Positions 59,858 through 64,000 of a DNA stretch of 64,000 nucleotides are shown one piece after another. Below the pieces are notes generated by a model. That model saw only the letters and a program-made list of their open reading frames with translations, was not told the origin of the DNA and did no database searches. This DNA is from Methanomassiliicoccales archaeon (GTDB lineage Archaea > Thermoplasmatota > Thermoplasmata > Methanomassiliicoccales > UBA472), in assembly GCA_036504055.1 (NCBI GenBank), contig DASXVU010000007.1:1-64000 (forward strand), read 5' to 3'. How positions within the stretch are numbered: position 1 is the first letter of the stretch; the number at the start of each line of letters is the position of its first letter. The position numbers and the translations under genes are program-made.

Positions 59858-60619
59858 CTATCCATACAGATATGATTCCTCACCCGGCTTCTTGGTCTGT
59901 TTCATGCTCTCCATGGCGCTCTTCATCTCCCTCTCGATGGCCTCAGCCTCCATCCTCAGGGGTTGCGGGTCGAGCTTGATCTCAGGAAGCATCTCACCGA
60001 TGATCTCGAGGAGCCTCGCTGCCCCCCTGGCATCTGGCATGTCCGCCTTGGCCGGCCCGAGCAGGCACATCACATCGATGCTCAGCCGGTCCCCTTCGGA
60101 GAGCAGGACACCTGATATGCCAGACACCATCCCTTCTCGCATTTCCGATATCCGGTACGTTTTGAGCATGTTCTTCATCCTCCCGGTCGTTCCGACGCCG
60201 AAGGTCCGGGTCTCCTGGAGGTTGTCAGAGGTGTTGACGCCCTCTAAGGTAAGGATGGTGTCTATCCCCTTCTTTTGGCACCATTCCAGGATGACCTCGC
60301 TCAGTCTCTTGATCAGGTCGGGCCTGGGCATGAACTCTGAAAGGATGACCACGATCTGCTCGCACTTCTCCCCTTCACCGTCGCATATGCGTTTGCCGGC
60401 ATAGATGCGTACGGGCGGGGACGGGATCCCGTCATGGAGGATGGTGTATGGCGGAAAATCCTTGGAGATGATGGTGGCGATCCGTTCCAGCTTCATCGTT
60501 CTGACGATATAGTTGGCAGCGATGGAGCTCACCAAGCCTACGCTCGGGAACCCTATCACCGCCATGGAATTGGTGATCTGCGCGTCCTTGTACTCATGGA
60601 GGAACATGTCTTCGTCCAT
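59858..60619 (-). CDS. PAC2-family protein (proteasome assembly chaperone-like)
   Basis: 253 residues. PAC2 pattern: MAVIGFPSVGLVSSIAANYIV, RIYAGKRICD, VVILSEFMPRPDLIKRL, ILTLEGVNTSD, GISGVLLSEGDRL and a helical C-terminal end with EREMKSAMESMKQTKK. Archaeal relatives are called proteasome assembly chaperones by similarity to yeast Pba2/PAC2; their real function is not proven. Single gene next to the GTPase. Confidence 0.9.
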   Translation of the reverse strand: MDEDMFLHEYKDAQITNSMAVIGFPSVGLVSSIAANYIVRTMKLERIATIISKDFPPYTILHDGIPSPPVRIYAGKRICDGEGEKCEQIVVILSEFMPRPDLIKRLSEVILEWCQKKGIDTILTLEGVNTSDNLQETRTFGVGTTGRMKNMLKTYRISEMREGMVSGISGVLLSEGDRLSIDVMCLLGPAKADMPDARGAARLLEIIGEMLPEIKLDPQPLRMEAEAIEREMKSAMESMKQTKKPGEESYLYG

Positions 60620-60735
60620 TTACATCTACCCGATCGAAATCATTGGACCTCAACCGTATTAATGGTTGGTGGACCCCGATTCTCTGGGGTGAATCGCCGG
60701 CAAAGAGATTTACGTCAAGCATGCATTAGGATTTC

Positions 60736-62013
60736 GTGGCCCAAGACAGCTTGAACATCACTCACACTCCGGGCGGCATCCCGGTAATCGTCGAGCGCCT
60801 ACCGTACTTCCGTTCCGTGGCGCTTTCGGTCAACGTCAGTGTCGGCTCCCGGGACGAGCCCCAGGACCATTGCGGAATCGCCCACCTGCTGGAGCATCTC
60901 ATGTTCAAGGGGACCAGCGAGCGCAGCACCAAGGAGATCTCTGAGATCATCGAGGGGGCCGGCGGCGAGCTGAACGGATACACGACCAAGGAGCTTACCT
61001 CCTTTCACGTCTTCTCATTGGACGAGACCGCCGAGACCGCTCAGAACATCCTCTCCGACATGATCGTGAACCCGCTCATCGACGAGGAGCATGTCGAACT
61101 GGAAAGGAGCGTCGTCACCCAGGAGATCAACATGATGGTCGATGAGCCCGAGGACTATTCCCGGGTCCTGCTGGACCAGACGATCTGGAAGGGACACCCG
61201 ATGGCCACTCCGGAATCCGGCCTGGTGGAGAGCGTCAAAGGCATCGAGACCCCCGACCTGCGTGGATTCTACACCGACAACTATCTCCCCCCAAACCTGA
61301 CCGTGGTGGCATGCGGTCATGTGGACCGGAAGAAGGTCCTGAGATGGGCCACTGAAAGCTTCGACCATCTGCCCCGGGCGAAGAAGGCGCCGGAACGTGT
61401 GCCTCCCCTTACGCATTCATCCATCAACGTTTTCCCAAGGGAAGGGGACCAGGCCTATGTGGAGATGGGATTTCCCGGTGTGGATGCGAGGGACCCGGAC
61501 CGGCAGGCAGTATGGCTGGCCTGCGGCGTTCTGGGGGCCGGGACCAGCTCCCGCCTGTACCAACGCATACGGGAGGACGAAGGGATGGTATACACCATAT
61601 ACACCTTTCCGCAACTGTTCAGCGATTGCGGTCTGATCGAGACCCATTTCTCGACCGAGTCGGATAAGGCCGAGACGGTCATCAAGCACATAGCCGAGGA
61701 GCTGAAACGGTTGAAGGACGAAGGCTTGGTGCAGGGAGAGCTGGAAAGGGCCAAGCGCTGGGTCAAGGGAACTCTGGTCAGGAAGCTGGAGAACACCGAA
61801 TCACGCATGTACTGGCTCGGAGAACATTACATGATGACCGGCGAAGTGGTGCCTCTGGGTAAGATGCTGGAGGATTTCGACAAGGTGACCGAGGACGATG
61901 TGGTCCGGGTCGCCAACGAGCTGTTCAAGCGGAACAAGCTCTGTGTCGTTTTGCATGCCCCGGACAGCCAGGGAAAAAAGATCGCCAAGAACATAAAGAC
62001 ACTGGACTTCTAA
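60736..62013 (+). CDS. M16-family zinc peptidase
   Basis: 425 residues, a single M16 protein with two homologous halves. Inverted zinc motif His50-x-x-Glu53-His54 in GIAHLLEHLMFKGT and the distal Glu in ERSVVTQEINMM. The second half carries the Arg/Tyr region GTSSRLYQRIREDEGMVYTIY. Resembles bacterial processing-peptidase-like PqqL/YmxG proteins. Dimerises in relatives. GTG start. Soluble; no signal peptide. Confidence 0.95.
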   Translation: MAQDSLNITHTPGGIPVIVERLPYFRSVALSVNVSVGSRDEPQDHCGIAHLLEHLMFKGTSERSTKEISEIIEGAGGELNGYTTKELTSFHVFSLDETAETAQNILSDMIVNPLIDEEHVELERSVVTQEINMMVDEPEDYSRVLLDQTIWKGHPMATPESGLVESVKGIETPDLRGFYTDNYLPPNLTVVACGHVDRKKVLRWATESFDHLPRAKKAPERVPPLTHSSINVFPREGDQAYVEMGFPGVDARDPDRQAVWLACGVLGAGTSSRLYQRIREDEGMVYTIYTFPQLFSDCGLIETHFSTESDKAETVIKHIAEELKRLKDEGLVQGELERAKRWVKGTLVRKLENTESRMYWLGEHYMMTGEVVPLGKMLEDFDKVTEDDVVRVANELFKRNKLCVVLHAPDSQGKKIAKNIKTLDF

Positions 62014-62116
62014 CAGCCATTTACATCTTCAACTCCGGAACAGATACGGGACTCGACATGAAGGATAAAAGATAACGGCAGGTGTTGGCAGGTCAATTCT
62101 TGGCCGGAAGCATACC

Positions 62117-62127
62117 CTTATTTATTC
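62117..62127 (+). promoter_or_regulatory. TATA box of the 117-aa protein gene
   Basis: CTTATTTATTC, centred near 62122, predicts a start at about 62148, ten bases before the ATG at 62158. The short leader contains AGAGG. Confidence 0.5.
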
Positions 62128-62157
62128 GTCCCTCTCAATTGTTTCTAGAGGTTTACC

Positions 62158-62511
62158 ATGGAATCAACAATTATGGCCCTACCGATATTACCAGGGAAAA
62201 TAGACGCAGTAAAGGCTATGTTCAAGACCATAAGGGACGAGAAATGGAAAGACAACGAAAGGGTCGATAAGATGGCAGGTGTCGAGAAGGAACAGGACTT
62301 CGTCCAAACAACACCGATGGGCGACATGCTGTACATGTATATCGAATCCAAAGATATTCAGAAGACCTTAGCTGCGTTTGCCGCATCAAAGGATCCCTAC
62401 ATCCTCTGGTTCACTGAGGAGATAATGAAAAACACTGGTATAGACCTATCCAAGCCGCCTACCGTAGCACCGCCTGAGAACGTACTTTCCTACCACAGGT
62501 CTTTGCTCTGA
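62158..62511 (+). CDS. Conserved-looking small protein (117 aa), possible ferredoxin-like fold
   Basis: Not recognised with certainty. Two similar parts: ALPILPGKIDAVKAMFKTIRD with a long helix, then MGDMLYMYIESKDIQKTLAAF, i.e. strand-helix-strand units as in small dimeric alpha/beta-barrel proteins (ABM, DUF6176 and similar). Met-rich N-terminus. Own promoter and 3' stem-loop, so a single-gene unit. Could bind a small molecule or haem; no evidence here. Confidence 0.7.
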   Translation: MESTIMALPILPGKIDAVKAMFKTIRDEKWKDNERVDKMAGVEKEQDFVQTTPMGDMLYMYIESKDIQKTLAAFAASKDPYILWFTEEIMKNTGIDLSKPPTVAPPENVLSYHRSLL

Positions 62512-62515
62512 GTGA

Positions 62516-62572
62516 ATTCAGAAGGTAAGGCTTCTGTGATAACGATCTTCTGAATCCTTTCCTTATTCTTTT
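62516..62572 (+). terminator. Stem-loop and T-rich tail after the 117-aa gene
   Basis: ATTCAGAAG (62516-62524) pairs with CTTCTGAAT (62547-62555), 9 bp, followed by a pyrimidine-rich tail with Ts to 62572. The 5' arm can also pair with an inner CTTCT (62531-62535), giving an alternative smaller hairpin. Confidence 0.5.
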
Positions 62573-62753
62573 ATGACAAGATCATGCCTGAAGGAACGAT
62601 ATTCATTGCCAGATGTGTTCCTGTTCACCATCGCATAAGAAGTGATGACGGCGTTTCTCTACGCCCACCCGGTTGTGCTATTGCTCTTGGCATGCTCCAG
62701 TCCAATTGACCTCACGGACTGCTCGATGGCAATAAACATCAAGACCCGGACGT

Positions 62754-63227
62754 TTAGGCCCGGTGCTTTCCCTCGATCAGATCGAGGACTGTCTGGACGG
62801 CCTCGGGCAGAGACTCTTCGACTTCCGGGGTCATGGTGTCTCCCACTGTCCAGACGTCGTTAACCTCGACCGCCACGAAGAATATCTCTCTTGGCATCCT
62901 TTCCGGCTCCAGCTTTCGTCCGAGTTCCAAAGCGGTCCCCACGTTAACCTCGTGCGGATTGGTGCCGTGGATCGTGGCGTGGAATGATTCCTCGCCCAGG
63001 ACCATGACGGTTCCTGGGGCGTAGTTGGTGGTCACGATGGCATCGACCACGATGACAAGCTGATAGTCAAGCATCATCTCGATGAGGTCGAGGCCACTGG
63101 TGCTGGCCTCCTCCAAGTCGACATCCTTCAGGGCCATTGTCCTCAGCTGGTCGACTATGCGGAAACCGATGGCGTCGTCGGTCACGATCGGGCTTCCTAT
63201 GCCCAGTACTAGCGTCCTTGACTTCAT
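62754..63227 (-). CDS. Hydrogenase maturation protease (HycI/HyaD family)
   Basis: 157 residues. Cleaves the C-terminal peptide of the large subunit of [NiFe] hydrogenase after nickel insertion. LVLGIGSPIVTDDAIGFRI carries the first conserved Asp; VVDAIVTTNYAPGTV the second; MPREIFFVAVEVNDVW follows. The usual His of the GxSxHxx motif is probably in ESFHATIHGTNPHEV. No hydrogenase genes are in the window. ATG 63227 follows a TATA box by 30 nt; the frame to 63275 crosses that promoter. Confidence 0.9.
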   Translation of the reverse strand: MKSRTLVLGIGSPIVTDDAIGFRIVDQLRTMALKDVDLEEASTSGLDLIEMMLDYQLVIVVDAIVTTNYAPGTVMVLGEESFHATIHGTNPHEVNVGTALELGRKLEPERMPREIFFVAVEVNDVWTVGDTMTPEVEESLPEAVQTVLDLIEGKHRA

Positions 63228-63249
63228 GTGCCGAATCTGATGGCCGGTA

Positions 63250-63262
63250 CGCATAAAAATTT
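63250..63262 (-). promoter_or_regulatory. TATA box of the hydrogenase protease gene
   Basis: Minus strand AATTTTTATG, centred near 63257, predicts a start at about 63231, four bases before the ATG at 63227. Divergent from the TATA box of the next gene 30 bp away. Confidence 0.45.
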
Positions 63263-63280
63263 TCCCTATTCCCATCGGTC

Positions 63281-63291
63281 ACATTTATCCA
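63281..63291 (+). promoter_or_regulatory. TATA box of the ModE/LysR-like gene
   Basis: ACATTTATCC, centred near 63286, predicts transcription from about 63312, i.e. exactly at the GTG 63313. A leaderless GTG start is therefore likely. Confidence 0.45.
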
Positions 63292-63312
63292 TGCCGTACC
63301 TGATACACCAAT

Positions 63313-64000
63313 GTGAAGCTGGAGCCCAAGGTAGCATTGGAGGTCAACGGAGTCGACCTGACCTCCCATCAGCTCGAGGTCATCGCAGCCATATATCGTC
63401 ATGGCAGCCAGCGTTCGGCCGCCCGGAGCCTGGGCATCGCCACCCCGGTGCTGAACCGGTATGTCAGGCAGATCGAGGCCAAGACGAAGCTGAAGCTTGC
63501 GGAAGGTACCGCATCCGGTACTGTGCTTACTGCAGATGGGGAAAGGATCGCCAAGGAATACGAAGCCCTCCGTGTCCGCATGTCCAAGTCGCCGGTCTTA
63601 GTGGTGGGATGCACCATCATAACCGAGGACCTCCTGCTATCATCTCTTTCTAAGGTGGACCCGGAAGGGAAATTCGACCTGATCATATCCGATGACCTGA
63701 GAAACCTCAAGGACTTCCGAGCCGGAATGATGGACCTGGTAGTGCTGGACGATCCGCTCTATGCTTTCGACGAGAGCGAGGCATTGTTCGACGAGATCGG
63801 TTTCGATCGGCTCCTCCATGTCGATCGCGGGACCACCTATCTTCGCTTCCTGTACGGTGCCCAGCGTATTGGCTTCAAGCATCTGGAGGTAACCGGAAAG
63901 ACCTACCGGGTGGAAAGGACGGAACGTTCATTGACCTCGTTGATGAACTCCAACATGAGCTTCTTTGTGAACGAGAGCTTGGCGGCCAGAAAGGGTCTTA
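63313..64000 (+). CDS. ModE/LysR-type winged-helix regulator, N-terminal part (cut by window edge)
   Basis: Open from GTG 63313 to the window end, at least 229 residues. N-terminal winged helix (about 1-75: SHQLEVIAAIYRHGSQRSAA, SLGIATPVLNRYVRQIEAKT) like ModE and LysR regulators, followed by an alpha/beta domain (VLVVGCTIITEDLLLSSL, FDLIISDDLRNLKDFRAGMM, LVVLDDPLYAF) that looks like a periplasmic-binding-protein-type ligand domain. Many archaea have such fusions that sense molybdate, tungstate or other ligands; the ligand here is unknown. Divergent from the hydrogenase protease gene, which it may control. Confidence 0.8.
   Translation, partial: MKLEPKVALEVNGVDLTSHQLEVIAAIYRHGSQRSAARSLGIATPVLNRYVRQIEAKTKLKLAEGTASGTVLTADGERIAKEYEALRVRMSKSPVLVVGCTIITEDLLLSSLSKVDPEGKFDLIISDDLRNLKDFRAGMMDLVVLDDPLYAFDESEALFDEIGFDRLLHVDRGTTYLRFLYGAQRIGFKHLEVTGKTYRVERTERSLTSLMNSNMSFFVNESLAARKGL

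Noticed and set aside
1-64000. Insertion sequences, integrase genes, att sites, CRISPR arrays, rRNA genes
   Set aside because: Looked for repeated ends, transposase motifs, regularly spaced repeats and rRNA-like stretches; none seen.

Overview
The window looks like chromosomal DNA of an archaeon of the phylum Thermoplasmatota, probably close to Methanomassiliicoccales. The domain is certain: it carries the archaeal L18e-L13-S9-RpoN operon, aRF1, archaeal TrpRS, PheS, ArgRS, DTD2-type D-aminoacyl-tRNA deacylase, PurP and pyruvoyl-dependent arginine decarboxylase. TATA boxes lie about 26 nt ahead of many leaderless or very short-leader starts. The order-level placement is inference. Genes are dense, many overlap by 1-8 bp, and GTG/TTG starts are common. 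I see no insertion sequence, prophage, CRISPR array or rRNA.

Layout: 0-3.8 kb is a signalling cluster (PAS protein end, two histidine kinases, two stand-alone receivers). 4.3-7 kb holds a tiny basic protein, a two-HTH Lrp-like regulator and a six-hairpin-glycosidase-like protein. 7.2-13.8 kb is a K+ uptake operon, kdpB, a KdpC-KdpA fusion and a kinase-less KdpD. 13.9-18.8 kb holds a PH-like protein, an aldo/keto reductase, a beta-hydroxyacid dehydrogenase, a second two-HTH regulator and a PIG-L-type protein. 19-20.6 kb is the ribosomal/RpoN/tRNA-Pro unit. 20.7-24.7 kb is one large DUF4011 helicase-nuclease. 25-26.7 kb is an endonuclease IV-like TIM barrel coupled to a SIS-domain isomerase.

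26.7-29.0 kb is the most striking region: E1-like, ubiquitin-like, E2 and Rpn11/CSN5-like JAMM protease genes on one strand, apparently a compact eukaryote-style protein-conjugation system with no recognisable E3. 29-41 kb is mostly translation and its quality control (TerC, TrpRS, TrmO, PheS, DTD2, UMP kinase, aRF1, ArgRS, GNAT, lipoate ligase). 41.5-46.3 kb has PurP, an MgtE-like transporter with two PhoU-TrkA_C partner proteins, tRNA-Gln and adenylate kinase. 46.4-51 kb combines three GNATs with a split RLAN/RimK-type ATP-grasp pair and a metallo-beta-lactamase protein. 51-57 kb holds an FAD-linked oxidase, an S2P protease, a PAPS-reductase-like Fe-S protein, a PrsW-like protein and a membrane-anchored transglutaminase-like protein. 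57.3-64 kb holds arginine decarboxylase, a Rab-like GTPase directly coupled to a V4R/DUF835 protein, a PAC2 protein, an M16 peptidase, a hydrogenase maturation protease and the start of a ModE/LysR-like regulator.

Taken together, mainly housekeeping DNA carries at least two modules that resemble eukaryotic systems (ubiquitin-like conjugation/deconjugation, and a Rab-like GTPase with a Bet3/TRAPP-related V4R partner), plus an unusual Kdp architecture. Functions are read from motifs only; no homology search was run.
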